DNA from: Moringa oleifera
Lineage: Eukaryota; Streptophyta; Magnoliopsida; Brassicales; Moringaceae
Direction: 5' to 3'
Assembly: GCA_021397835.1 (NCBI GenBank)
Contig: JAJFZO010000094.1
Coordinates: 8,842,001 to 8,906,000 of the forward strand
DNA length: 64,000 nucleotides
The notes under the pieces were generated by a model. That model worked only from the letters and a program-made list of their open reading frames with translations. It was not told the DNA's origin and searched no databases. Below, piece by piece: positions 38,362 through 51,600 of this stretch. The translations under genes were made by a program, and so were the position numbers. Numbering within the stretch: the first letter of the stretch is position 1; every line of letters starts with the position of its first letter.

Positions 38362-41300
38362 TTAGAAAAAGGAAGCTCCGTTATGGGTCAGATTATATTT
38401 AGAGTTTTGGCACATAAATGATAAGGGTATACAAGGGAGCAAAAGATTAATGAAGGAACCAAAGTATACAAAAGCAATGGTAAAGAAACAGAAACCTGAT
38501 ATACAGATACACTATCGTCTTCCTCTACCTCCGTCGATATAAAATAAGAATAAAACTAAAGTGGGATCTTCAAACAAAAAGCTTGGGTAAAATAAAGGAA
38601 AAGAAATGGGTTTTTATTGGTCTGCAGAAGCCCACCAAACCCAGCGGTGGGCCTCCCCGTGGAAAAGTCTAAATCAGAATAAAAATGGAGGGGGGTAATC
38701 CTCTGTGAAACTGGGTAAAAGAAAGCAACTTTACCAAATGAACAAAAGGAAGATTAAGGCTTTTCTTTTGTTTTCTCTTCTTTTGGGTCAGAGACGGAGG
38801 ATTAAGGTATGCTTAAAAGACTTCGACCTGGAAGCAAAGAACCCGATCATACAGACAACCTCAACAGGTGTCGTTCAGGGAGAGGGGAGGGCTTTAGTGA
38901 GGGACAAAGGAAGGAGGAGCAAATAGTTTTTATTGGATGAACCTAGTGATAAGAGGGAAACTGGAGGTGGTGGAGGTGGGGACTCAGATCTGACATGCGT
39001 CTCTCTGACGTCTGGAAATCCCTAGGAAAGTTAAACATACAGGATAAGTCTAGATGCAGAGACCCATATCTCCAAAAATCTTGTTTTCTGGTTAAAACAC
39101 CCAGAAATCCTTGTTATTTTTTTTTAATTTCTCTGAAAACAATAGGCTGCAAAACAGATCTGGGTCGTTGGGATTCAAGCACTATTAGGTGCACCCAACA
39201 AGCCCTTTCCAAGATCTTTGAGAAGCTGTTCCACAAAATCACAGACACCAAAAACACATGCCACGAATTTATAAGAGAAGAGCAACAACTAGAGAGAGAA
39301 AAAAGCAGATGAAGAAGATGATGAATAACGCGAACTGTGGCTTCCTTTGTTCACCTCAGTTCATCAAAATTTCATCTTCTCCATCAAAGAAAGCGAGAAA
39401 TAGCAAATGGGTATGAGCCAAGACGAGAGCTTGAGAGACGGGAGGCTATGGTTAACTAAGATTTTTCCTTTTTGGATGGTGCTTTTTGTGGACAGATGCC
39501 AATCTCCCTCTGCTAAATTTCTTTTCTTTACCGTCTCTGAAAAGCTTAAATTCCGTATAACCGGAAAAAGCAACCGTTGGGATAAGTTAACGTATGAAAG
39601 GAATCAACAACATTACAAATTAATTTACGACTGGTGGCTAAAGAGCTTCTGGCTCCCTTCCTCTACGCTCGGCTCCATTTTAATTAACAAGTTGTATTCC
39701 ATGATTCCATCCCTCGGAAAACAGCCAGGAAATACTTGGCACATTAAAAACTTGTAAATTTCTACTGACCTTCACCGGAAAGAAAAAGATTTCTTAATCT
39801 TTTGAGGCTCTTGACCAGTGGGCACAATAAGGCAAAGCCTGTTGGTGTCATAGCCTTCTCTTTCGTTCTTTTTGTGTAGCTGTGGACAAGCTTACACTGT
39901 CATGACCACTCCAAATTAATGCTCTCTCCATTCTGATATGAGGAGGGCATGCATGTGGGTCTAACCTGGTTGGCTCTTTGCTCAGCAGTTTTCCTGCTGA
40001 ATGCGATCCAGTGTCCCTAACACCGCGCCCAAGAATCCATGCCCACAACTCCCTGTCAAATGCCAGGCCAGCAACTCGCGCAGCAGCTCTGCTTCGCTTT
40101 TCTGTGTGTCTAGCTATCCTTTAAACAACAGTTTGTTATATAATTGCAGGGATTATCTCGATTCAAGATCGAGAAGATCGAAAAGATTTGAAATCAAAAA
40201 ACCTATAGAGCTATCAGCAGCTTCCACGTTTAAATCACTATAATCACCAAAAAAACAAAGAATAGTAAAAATTATATAAAATATTGAAGTTTACTCTTTC
40301 CAGGCTGTCACTTGAAAGGTTGATAAATAATAATTTATTAATTTTTATTGAAAAATATTTAAATGAAAAATTTATACAATAATTTTAACTTAAAAATTTT
40401 CACAAAAATAAATAAATATTCAATTTATCATACAAAAATTCAAATTTTTTGAGTATTGAAAATATTTTTTAAAACTTTATACTTTTAATAATTTGAAAAT
40501 TTCATCAAAATTTGATTTGTGAGAAAAAAATTATTAAAATTTAAGAGATGAAGGAATAAAGTGTAAAATTCATTTAGGTTATTTTTAAATATTTAAAAAA
40601 TATCTTAAATTTTTATAATAATTTAAATTAAAAAATTTAATTTGAACAAAAAAATTAGATCACGATTTGTTTGAGAATTTTTTTTTTAAAAGATAAATCT
40701 TGGGTTTTGTTTACTTTTCAAAGCCAGCTTCAAAATATTTGATTTTTATTAATGTTGAACATGTTTTTATTATGCTAGATTGATCTAATTTGATTTCCTA
40801 TAATCTTAGGTGGCGTATTTTAATTGGGCATCATATAATTCTATATGAACTTGGGCTGAAATTGAAAAAAAAAATACAAAAAATACAAAAAGAAAAAGAA
40901 AGAGATGTTGGGTTGGACTTGAGTTGGCCAATGGAAGGAATCTTATGAACGATATTTTATATAAATAAGGTGATATGTTATAGATCCTTAGGGCTCTAAT
41001 AAATTGGGAGAGATACTCAAATCCAAAATAGCTAACAATTAGATCCTATAATGTCTAGGAAAAAACAAAAAATAAATAAAGTAGATCCCATAATAATTGA
41101 ACCCAACATATGCCTCAATAGGTCTAGCAATTAATTATTTCAACATTATACCAATAATACGGACCAATCAAGACAAAGTTAATGCCACAGGCTTGTCCTA
41201 ATCTTCTTATCAACCCATTATTAGGTACCATAAGCTTTATGAAAAGAATAATTCGGATTCAACCCGTTCACATCTTTTTATTTTTTTCTTAAAATTTGTG

Positions 41301-44300
41301 TTGAATTTTTTATTATGTCGGCATTATAATTGATGGGTTTGTAAAACCCAACTCGGGTATATTAAATCTAGAATTAGCAAGTAATTAAGGAATCATCCAC
41401 TTTTAATTATGCTATAATTGTCATCATAATGATTGGTGACTTTTGTTAACATTTGAAAGCATGAGATGTTTGACTGGTTTGAGTACTTTGAGCCCACTTG
41501 CCTCCTTTTCATGGTTCAAGGGAAGATCATGCGTGTTGAAGTTTCAGATGTTAATTAGATTCTTTCATTTTAATTAAATCATTCGAGTTTTGTTTCTTAG
41601 AATTTATGTTCATGACTCAGAATTTAACCTAATATTTTTAGAGTGTAAAAGATAAATTATCATTAATATAATTATAAATATGTAAAAAAAGTTATAAAAT
41701 CTTAATTAAAAGACTTATGTTTAAGTTCAAAAGATTATGATCATTTGTTGATGCGATATAAATTAAAATTTTTAATAAAAATAAAAAATATTTTAAAAAC
41801 TTATTATGTTAATATAAAATTTAATAAATAAATAAATATTTTATTAAATTATTAAATTTCATCATTTTAAAAAAATATTTTTTTGGCATATTTGGTTTGA
41901 TTAGGTATCTATTGTATATGGACATGAAATGTAACTTGTTGCTTGTTTAGGAAATTAAGAGAAAGGGAGAGCAAGTTCATGTGGTTTGGTGACTGTCGGT
42001 TGGAGAGTGAACCTCTTATGAACGGGCGATGGTGGATGGGATTACAAACCCATCTGATTACAGAGCTTAAAGAAAAGCAGCACTGCCCATGAATCACACC
42101 GTGAAAAGCAAAGAATTAATTGGCCTGTATAGTGGGGTAACGTGGCTAGAAGGCAATAACGCAGCAATTGGAAGGACCCAGCAAATGGGCGAACCAATCA
42201 CTCGCATATGATTTTATAGAAGATAATAATGGAGGAGGAAGGGGAGGAGTTGGGCACTCGCGGGACAGATCCAAATGGGGAATTGGGCCAAAGAGTGGTC
42301 GGCACAAAGGCAGATGATGAAGTCGATACGGCGTTTGGTTGGCAAGTGGAAGGCTTCCAATGGGGGGGGGGGGAGGAATCTTATCTGATGCGTATGAGAT
42401 GCTCGATGAAAAAGCTAAATGGATTCGCAGCAAGTCACTTGGTTGGTATATCCTCTTTCTTTTGGGTATTTTCAACTCAAGCTCGCTCTCTCTCTTTCTC
42501 TTTCTCTCTCTCCTTCCATGGATTATGGAGCAAATAGCAAACAATGGGCAATAGAAAAATGATTCTATCATCAAAGGGCATTTGGGCATATACCATTTGG
42601 TCACTTTGAGATATAGATGCATTAGGTGCGCAATCTTTTGATGCTTTGTCTCCTAAAATTTAAGCAGCTCATCCATCACCCACATCCACTTTTGAGTCAC
42701 CTGCCCCACCTATTTTGTCAAACATAAGTGTTCCCCCCCTCCTTTTCTCTCTCTTTCTCTCTCCAATTTTAACCAAAAACCAATAGGTAGTAGTTGGGTG
42801 TTTGTCATATGGGTATGGTTGATCAATGCCATATATGTCCATATGGTTCAGGCAAGTATTGGGTATTCAACTTGCTTATAGTAGAATTCACATCTCTTGC
42901 TCCAAAAGTGAGATACTATTATTAGCATATCAATCTTGAATGCTTTACAAGTCATCAGATACATTGAGTTTGATTCTTATATTATTTATAACAAAAATCA
43001 GAATATCTAACTCAAAAGATCAATTTATTAGATGAACAAACTGTTCACTTTTCTGAAACTTATTTTATTTTTTAAAAAACATATGTTCAAATGATACTGA
43101 CATCTCTAAAATTGTAAAGGAAATAGTGAAATGTGCAATAAAGTAGCTTTGATGTCGATTGAGGAGCCTATCATGATTGGAACGAGCTCAGTTTAAAGCT
43201 TAAAGCCCAAATCAGGCACAAAGAGAATGGGACTGGAGGCCGTTTCTGTGAGCAGCTCCTGTTGTCTGTTTTGTTCTTTTGTGTCTCAACAATGTGGCCC
43301 ATACTGTCACAATATGGGCTACCCATTATCGAGTTGCTGGTCCTGGGGATTTGCAGAAGGCTTGAGGCTCAGGCTGGAGAGAACACTTCTGCTTCAACAT
43401 AAGAATTCTGGTGAGGCTCAACATCAGATCATCTGTTAATCTGAATTATATTGATTTGATTTTAAATAAAATTATCTAAAATTGCAGTGACACAGAAATT
43501 CAGAACCCAAACAATGTGATTATAATAGGAAATTCAATATAATTGCATTTAGGTGTGCTACTATTGTGCTGGTGGTGCTGTATTGATGTAGCCATTGCAG
43601 CAAAGAAAAGCTTGGAGGAGATGATGGGAAACAAAGTAGAGGCATGACAAAGAAACGCATTATATTACAATCCCGAAGCAATCTTTAACCAAAAATTTCT
43701 CTCTTTCTCTTTAGTGGCTTTTGTAATGGCTAATGGCCAGGGTTTCTACCTTTTTCTATGCCCTCTTTTATTCTTTTCAGAAACAGAAACTGCAAAGAAA
43801 GAAAGTGAAAAATTTGAGAGATTCTCATACGGCCAAAAGTGAAAACATCAAAGCCTGAAAGCATGAATATGTATGATTGCCCAATACGCCCCCTCTTTCA
43901 CTTTCATTCTCTCAGCCTCATCATTCTCTTCTCTTTTTATTCTTTTCCTCCCTCACTACATGCCTGCTCTTTGTCCTAGATTGGTGCCCTATTTTCCTTT
44001 TTGGACTGACAGGAATTGCCAGCAAAAGCGAATTTTAAAAGAAAAAGAAAGCAGGAGAAAAGGAAACTGAGGTACAGAAAATCTGGCTGGCAACTCAAAG
44101 TACCACTTCTTATATGTTAAGAGATTACTACTCAGTAGACGATCCACTAATGCACTGCATGTCTTGTTGATGGAGCCTCACTTCAGACAGTTCAGACACT
44201 AAAGGCATGCAAGTGAAAGAAGAGAAAAGAAAAGAAAGGAAGAAAACCCACTTCCTGACTGCCTTTCCTATTGATTGTTAATGCTGCTTAAGCTGAATCA

Positions 44301-44564
44301 GACGGAGGCACAGATTTTAAACTAGATTCAGTGATCAAGAAATGTTACCATCTTATTCTTGCTTGAAATGGAAATACAATCAAATTATTTCCAGTTAATT
44401 AGATCCTTGAAAAAGATGGAACATAAATGGAGATTCTTGTGAGTGATCGTTAATGAGCTTCAAGTGAGACAGTCTAGTCTCTATATCTACAAAAAATTTG
44501 TACCTTTTTAACATTTCTTGCCAAAAAAGAAGAAAAGAAGTTAAGTGGATTCCATCTAAGCTAA
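38362..44564. other. F-box upstream region and long intergenic spacer
   Basis: The 38.4-39.35 kb part has moderate GC and may hold the F-box promoter and leader. From 40.2 to 41.9 kb it is AT-rich spacer. A GC-richer patch at 42.0-42.6 kb carries purine-rich sequence, a 12 bp poly-G at 42,362-42,373 and a CT-rich tract. 43.2-43.45 kb has a short open frame with no recognisable domain. I cannot support a gene in this stretch; a noncoding RNA would not be visible by eye. Confidence 0.45.
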
Positions 44565-45916
44565 TCATGGGATGACCCCACATTCCAGTTCTTGCTGATC
44601 AATCTTTTCCGAGTGCAATCTCTTTCTGCCACTGAGAGGGACCCCAAAGAGCTTCACAGTACCAATACTACTTCTCTCCTCAGTTGAACCCCCCGATGGC
44701 TTACCCATACTGCCATTGTTAACAGCTTGAATGCCCAAAAGGGTTTCATCTTGAAGCACTGAAGAACCAAGTTCAACGAGCTTAGGTACTGAAGCACTAT
44801 TGGCTCTTATTGGCTCCTGGGGAACGACTGGTTTTACATGGTTTTGAATGAAGTAGATAATGTCATTGTAAAGAGTCTTCATGTGAGCCAGTTCAGACAA
44901 CAGCATATAGTTCTTTCGTCGCAGGCGTTGGTTGTCTTCTGTGAGTGCTGTGAGAATATCAGTTCTTACTTTTGGTGAAGGCACTGGACAGTGATCAATC
45001 CAAGCAAAGCTTTCTTCTGGTTGCAGAAACGGGGGTTGCTGCTGCTGATCATGGTAGTGTTGGTGATGATGCTGAGGAGTTTTTCTTCTATGGATCTCTG
45101 ATAATAAATGCTTTGCTCCTTTTCTAAAACATTCGTTCCCAAACTCCCATCTATCTGCAACCACTTTCTTGAATCCCTGCATCGATTCACATCAACAACA
45201 ATACTCAGAACTTCAATGAGAATGTTCATCACGGAAAGTGAACCATCATCTTTTATTATTATTTATCAAGTACTTAATACATTTTTCAAAGTACACAGCA
45301 CAGAAACCAAGTTGGGATCTCAAGGTTTATATATTTTTTAACAGATTTTATATTCTATCTGTTCTACTGTTTAAGAAACATTTCACTGTTTCAGGCTGAA
45401 TGAACATATAGATCAACGGGGCCTGTAAGACAGTCAGCTTACATACTGATCTTTGCCAACCCATCAAGTATACTCAATACCCAGAAATGATATGAGAGTT
45501 CTGAGTGCTTGGATTTTTAAGGGGAAAAAAAAAAAACTAGATGGGTAAATCAGATTTACTGTCTCCTATGCAATATAAAAGATAAATTCAATAGACACCC
45601 AAGAAAGTTCTCTATGAGGTTACCTCCCTGATTGACATGACGCTGTACTAATAGTAATCTAAAGGAACCCTTATGGGAATCTGATCAAAGAAAAAAAATC
45701 AGATAGCCACGGCCGTGGATGATGTTGAACAAGATTGACAAGCAAACCAGTCTGTAAAAACTTAACATGTTTTGCACTGTGAAACAGTTTGGTCAACTTG
45801 AGTAAAGGTCTTCAGAGTTACAGAAACCTAACCCAGAAAGGCCTACAGAGATAGCTTTCTATCTATGGTACTGTTATTAGTCCATCACTAATTATGCTTC
45901 AACAACAAAAGAACTA

Positions 45917-45954
<38 letters not shown>

Positions 45955-46208
45955 CTGACATAGGTGTTGAGCTGCCTGACGAAGCTGGAGAAGTTGTTGT
46001 GCTTGAAGTAGTTGGGGAGAAGATCTCTAGCGAACTCAGGAGGTCTCCAGACAACAAAAGTAGTGCCATCTTCACCCCAAGACACAATGTGGTCGGTAAG
46101 AGAGTCATCCACAAGCTGATACGTCTTGGTCAGGAACGGCGCAGGCACTGTCTTCTGAGACTCTACAGAGAACACCATCTCCTCACATCTCTCTACAGTG
46201 AACGCCAT
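44565..46208 (-). CDS. HSFB4: Heat stress transcription factor B-4
   Basis: Two exons on the minus strand, 46208-45960 and 45176-44565, total 861 nt, 286 residues. The HSF DNA-binding domain is at about residues 20-115 ([60 protein letters not shown], then [17 protein letters not shown]). The single intron sits at the conserved HSF position between Tyr and Gly. The oligomerisation region follows a His/Gln-rich linker ([20 protein letters not shown], then [12 protein letters not shown]) without the class A insertion. The class B repressor motif KLFGVPL lies near the C-terminus beside a basic nuclear-targeting patch, SGRKRLH. The DNA-binding domain is nearest to HSFB4, whose Arabidopsis form (SCHIZORIZA) patterns root stem-cell fates. 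The start [11 protein letters not shown] is preferred over an upstream in-frame Met, by family length. The donor is GTCAGC, immediately followed by a CT microsatellite. Confidence 0.94.
45918..45953. repeat. (GA)n microsatellite at the HSFB4 splice donor
   Basis: About 17 GA units (CT on the sense strand) begin six bases inside the HSFB4 intron. On the transcript this is a long pyrimidine repeat next to the 5' splice site. Confidence 0.95.
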
Positions 46209-49200
46209 TGCCAATGAAAAGATCACACAAAATTAGAGGAAACTGATGATAGTACTGCTTCTTCTTCTACCTCTACCACTTCACCATTTTTGCACTGATC
46301 CCCTCGTTAACTCCCAAGGATATCAAGCTCTTTCTCTCTCTCTCCCTGTCTTACACTCACTGTCTCTCTCTCTCTCTCTCTCATTATAATTTACTAGCTT
46401 TATGAAACAAAAACATATGACCATGTCACTAAAATAAAAGCTACTCTCTCTCTGTCACTGTAGTTTCTAACTTTAAGAAGCATATGACCATGTCAGTGTA
46501 TTATTGAATATTTTGTAAGGCAGAATTACTATGATAAGATCCAATGAGCTATTAATTAGCTATTGATTGTTCCCTTACTAGCAGTAGCTATCACTGCCCT
46601 TGGTAAGTCCATCTGTTTTGAGTCCTCCTTGCAACTTCTCCCATGTTAGGGGCGCCCCAAAATCTTTGTCTGAACTTTTCCTCTAATTAATGACCTTGAT
46701 TTCCTCTAATACTCTATGCTTCTTCTATTAATTCTTCTCTCCAATCTCTTGAATGTAGTGGAGTGCCCTAATAACTAAGGTCCAAATGAATTATCATACG
46801 GCACTTGCTTTTGCAAGCTTTGTTTGTGTACCAAACCTAAAATCCAAACTCATATCCAAATTTCTACATCGATGACATATATGATTTCGATTTTTTTATG
46901 ATCTTAGTTTTTCAGAAGATATTAATATATAATAATTTAATAAAATTAATTAGTGATTATAATTTTATTATTATATTAACATAATAAACTACAAAAATTT
47001 TTTCTTACTGCATTAATTCAGATTAACAAAAAAATATTATCCTCGATGATATAAATAAAATAATTAAAATATTGTTTATTTCCTACTTATCTAGCATACA
47101 TGGGCATTAAATATAGTATTCTTATCTAGAATAATTGAAAGCTTGGAATTTGTATGTTGTATTTTGCATCGTACATGCATTTTAATTAGTTCCACAACAC
47201 CAATTATCTAATGCATCGTTACTCTAATCAAAAAACGACATTCAAAACTTAATTTATTACTTTTTCAGTACATCGAGCTTCAGAAAAAAAGAATATATAA
47301 ATAGAAAAATTTAGATCAAAATTCCGAGATTATACACTTAATTAGAGATGACACGTAGGGATGCTCGGATCCAATCAATTATTTTATGCACTATACCATC
47401 ACACGAATACATTTAGGAAACTAAGTATAAGTATAGTACCCTATGTATGTAAGTATATATGGTAGTGGCTAGGAACATTCGTGACCTTAGTTTGATTTGA
47501 TTAATTTGTTTGTACATTCCGAGGCATACCCGTGACTTAGTTATTGTATATAAAGTTATTTTTGAATGGAATAACATGGGATGCCTCTTATGAAAAACTT
47601 TGCTTTTCTAACTGAGTAATCACTTTCCAGTTCCTATTTATGTGATATGAAACAAAGGAGAGGACTGCCTCCTACTTCCTAAAGCTGCTTCTCTATAACA
47701 GCCAAAGAATTAATCCCTGGAGGGAATTGAAAGTCTTCCTCAAGGGTTACTAGTAATTATATTTTATGTTTAATTTGTCCGAAAAATAGAAACTTCCCTG
47801 TGTTGCTTATATATGTTTTTACTATTTTGTTAATGTTGATGTGCATAATTTTCATATAATTAGGATTAATTGCATTGTGTTACATCCATTCATTTCAAAT
47901 CAGTTAAATATATGTTAATTAAATATAGTATGATATATTTATTAATTTATAAGTCATTTTTTTAAGATTAAATTTTTAAATAATACTTAATAAAAATAAC
48001 AATCAATAACTTTGAACATCAATATTAGTAGCTTATACAATTCATCGATGTATTAAAATAGAAACTGAAAATCATGTTATAGCAACTAGATATAATATCA
48101 TAAGTTTTGATATGTCTTTTAATTTATAAATTGATTGTTTTTAATTTTAAAATTATTTTTTTAAAAAAAATATTTACAATTATAATTAAAATTAATAATA
48201 TTTTACAAAAAACGGAAGTCAGATAGTTTTGGGCATCAAACATTAGCATTGCATGTGTTAAACAATGAGGGGTTGAAATCATATATATTTCTGCAAGAAA
48301 GCTATGAAAGGTTCTTAGAATCGTGAGGTCCAAAGAAGTGGAATTTCAAAATGAAGAAGATTCTATTCCAAATATAAATGACCCTCCTGCCTGCCTGCCT
48401 ACCTACCCACCCAGCAACTTCAAATATACAAAAACACAGTGGAAAACATCTTCATCGCCTCCCTATTGCATTACATCACATGATCCTTCCTTTATCTCCA
48501 TGTGACCCACCAACCCTACTTACTTGCCTTTTCATGTACATTTAGAGAGAGATAGAGAGGCAGAGATCTTTGTCTCATATAACAACATGAATCTTGTAAA
48601 TGCATGACATGTGAAGATGAGCAATCCCAAAAATTAAATAAAGCACCAAGAAAAGAAAAGGATCATTCTAATTAGTAAAGGCAAGTTTGTTTTTATAGTA
48701 CTGAACCCACCGAAAGAAGCAGCACTCCAGGCCACGAGAAAAAAGCATTAAAGAATGTCTTGCAGCTAGGTCCCAAATTTCAAACTATGCATGCTTATTT
48801 ATCATGAGAATCACTGGACAAACTAATTTATGAGCATGGATCTTCATTTTCTTTGAGAGTTTTCAATTGATTTTATATAGAAAACTTGGTTATCCATGTT
48901 AAGATTTTTAAAAATCTTTAAAAATCTTGAAAATTGATATCACTCATCGATAAATCTTTACAGTCTTTTGAAAGATGGATTTCTCAATCAGTTAAACATT
49001 TCAATAAAGATTTTTTTTTGAGCGATATGATCAGAAATGAAAAAAAGGACAAATAGCAAATGGGTATTCAATAGAATGCTTGACTTCCATGGTTAAAGAG
49101 TCCTCTAATCAAAAGGAAGGTGCCATGGTTGTGAAAATGGCCGTTCACTTTTGGTTTCTCAAGTGTCTCTCACTGTTTCTCGTTGCTTTACTTCCCAAAA

Positions 49201-51600
49201 ATAAGAGACCTTTTACTCACTTTTGCTTTGCATATAGATGGAACTCCACTCAGAGTCTAGCTAGCTATCACATTGGTAATAATATTGTCTTCAACTTCTG
49301 CATTAACTTCTTTAATTTTCCAATCACTACCTTACCCAATACTTACAATTCTTCTCTCTCACCTTCTGCTTTCTTTGCAACTGGATCTCACTGTCTTGAC
49401 ATCAAGTAGTGCATGGAAAATCTATGCACTAATTGTCCCCATGAACATATTGATTATGGGATTCATGACAATATCTCTGTCAATCGAAAGGCACCACCGC
49501 CTCATGTTGTGCACCCACATGCTAAGGATTTAAGCTAGAACTTTTACAAGATAAGATTAATGGGTTTTGTGGCTTAATGGGTATTTGATTAATCATTACC
49601 TCTCATGCATTTGTCTGTGTACAGTCCCTACTAAAGAAGGATCTTACTAGAATGATTGAAGTAATTCCAATATACTAAAGTTGTTTTTAGGGTTCCCATT
49701 GTTTCTCTCTCTAAATGGACAAGTGGGTACCAAGCAAATTGGTGGGATATTCATTATTCAAGAAGATATCTTTTCATTTGATTTTGAATCTTGGTGTGAG
49801 AGTGAGTATATATAAACTAAGATGCTTGAGAAAACCAAGATGAGTGATCAGAAGAAAGCAATAATGTTATATTCATGAAGCTTTTTTTGAAAAATTTTAT
49901 TGAAAAAGATAAAGTGGAAAGATACTCCTGGGTGATGAGTGGCTTGAAAGACAAAATATGCTTTAGAGAGGAACTTACTAGCCCCTTTGCTTTTCTCCCT
50001 AGGAAAGACAACAATATGGGTCAAGCTCTGCACACCATTACAATATTCATCCATGCCTTCTTTTCCCAAAAGGAGGTGGAAAGAGCCATTTCATATAATT
50101 CCTTCTCTCTCTCTCTCTAAAGGAGATGGAAAGACCCATTTCATATATATAATATATATATGCTTTTACTCTTTCTCTCCCTTCATGGGTTACAATTTCC
50201 TTGTCCTTCCTTGTTGCTTTCTTTTGGCAAATGTGTGTATTTAAACATTTTGCTTTCAATCAGAAAAAAGAAAAAGGAAGAAAGCTTTGTCTCTAATGCA
50301 TGCATCAACACTTGGATAGAACCAGAACAAGCTTAGCTTGTCAACACAAAAGGATAGCTTTTTCTTCTTCTTGTTTTTCTTTCTTTCTGAGATAATTAGA
50401 GCAAGAGGAAACCCACGAAAATTGAATTTAAGATTCCAAATTAAGTTAGATGGGCACGTATATATATATATATATTTATTTATTTATGTATATAGATTGT
50501 TGATCTTATCAGTGGTAGTGTGTTATTCCAGTGTTTCAAAGTTAGACACTTCACCTAATGCCAAAGGGTACAGTTATAAATTTGATAAATGAAATGAAAA
50601 TGTTAATTCTTTTTTCTAAGAATCCTATTTCCTACAGTGTGTATTATCCTTTCCAAAAACAATCATATTATCAGAAGGGGTAAAACAGATTAAAGAACTC
50701 TAATCAGAGCAGTGAATTCGACTTATTACCTTTCTCCATCCCAAATAATTATGAAACAGTATATAAAAGATAACATCCATGCTGCTTTTGCATTAGCCAA
50801 AATCAAATAATTGCATGAAGTCAGTCGGAATAAAAGGAAGAAAAAGAGAATTTATCCTAAGAGATCTGTAAGATCATAATCTGGGTCGAACAAATCTAAT
50901 CAAGAACTATTCACTTTAGCAATTGCTTCCTTGATTTCGGATAAAGCATGCCTTTTCAAAAGATAGGGAAAAAGTTTCAAAAATCTACTCATGCTTCAGC
51001 TCCTCTGTTTACAATAGAAGATATTGTAGTTTATAACTATACAGTTTCTTAACGTTCTCAAAAGACTAAGAAAGCAAGCTTTTGCAGCTTAAAATGCTAT
51101 TTTAAGGGAGAATGAAGCATATGTACAACCTATCCAGATAGCTTAAAGTGCCTCTTACTTGTTAAAATTGTTCACTAACTGTAATAACTATGCACCAAAT
51201 TATCCTGCAATAGCATGAGATTCATGATTTTCAGGTATTTACTCACATTTTCAATGCTTAACCTCTGAAATAAAATTTTTCTCTGGTTCTATATCCTGCT
51301 TCTTAGGTTAATCAATAGGTTATGCAAGCTTGGAAGTCCTGCAGAACCCAGATCAGAGAATTTACAAGGTAGTTCTTCAAATGGCATAGCGACGATGGAT
51401 GCATTTCCTTTCGTCTTCTTTGTTTCTTAGAAAAGGGCTGATTCATTTAGCTGGCAGCACGTCTGCTCCATTTCTCTTTGCGATTAGATCCTCAGAGATT
51501 TATAATGTGCCATAGTGCTTCAACAGGTTTACCAACAAAGATATATCAAAACGTTACAGCCGGTTGAATTGCTTGTGTTTAAAGCTGATCTAATGTTTAT
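46209..51600. other. HSFB4 promoter region and intergenic spacer
   Basis: CT-rich microsatellites at 46,332-46,382 probably lie in the HSFB4 leader or core promoter. The rest, to about 51.3 kb, is AT-rich with scattered simple repeats, including (TA)n at about 50,458-50,475 and CT runs near 50,104-50,119. The last few hundred bases belong to the PPR gene's 3' side. No gene is supported. Confidence 0.5.

Noticed and set aside
39407..39757. A 116-codon open frame upstream of the F-box gene
   Set aside because: No family resemblance, no splice continuation and ordinary composition; it is likely chance or part of the F-box leader on the other strand.
42146..42622. Open frames on both strands in the 42.2-42.6 kb patch
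   Set aside because: Length is explained by purine/pyrimidine bias that removes stops; the proteins are low-complexity with no recognisable domain.
43290..43325. Inverted repeat GCCCATA...TATGGGC as a possible small-RNA hairpin
   Set aside because: The stem is only about seven base pairs, too short for a plant microRNA precursor, and no known microRNA sequence was recognised.
48361..48420. CCTGCCTGCCTACCTACCC-like run considered as a CRISPR-like or tandem array
   Set aside because: It is a short degenerate tetranucleotide microsatellite with no spacer structure.
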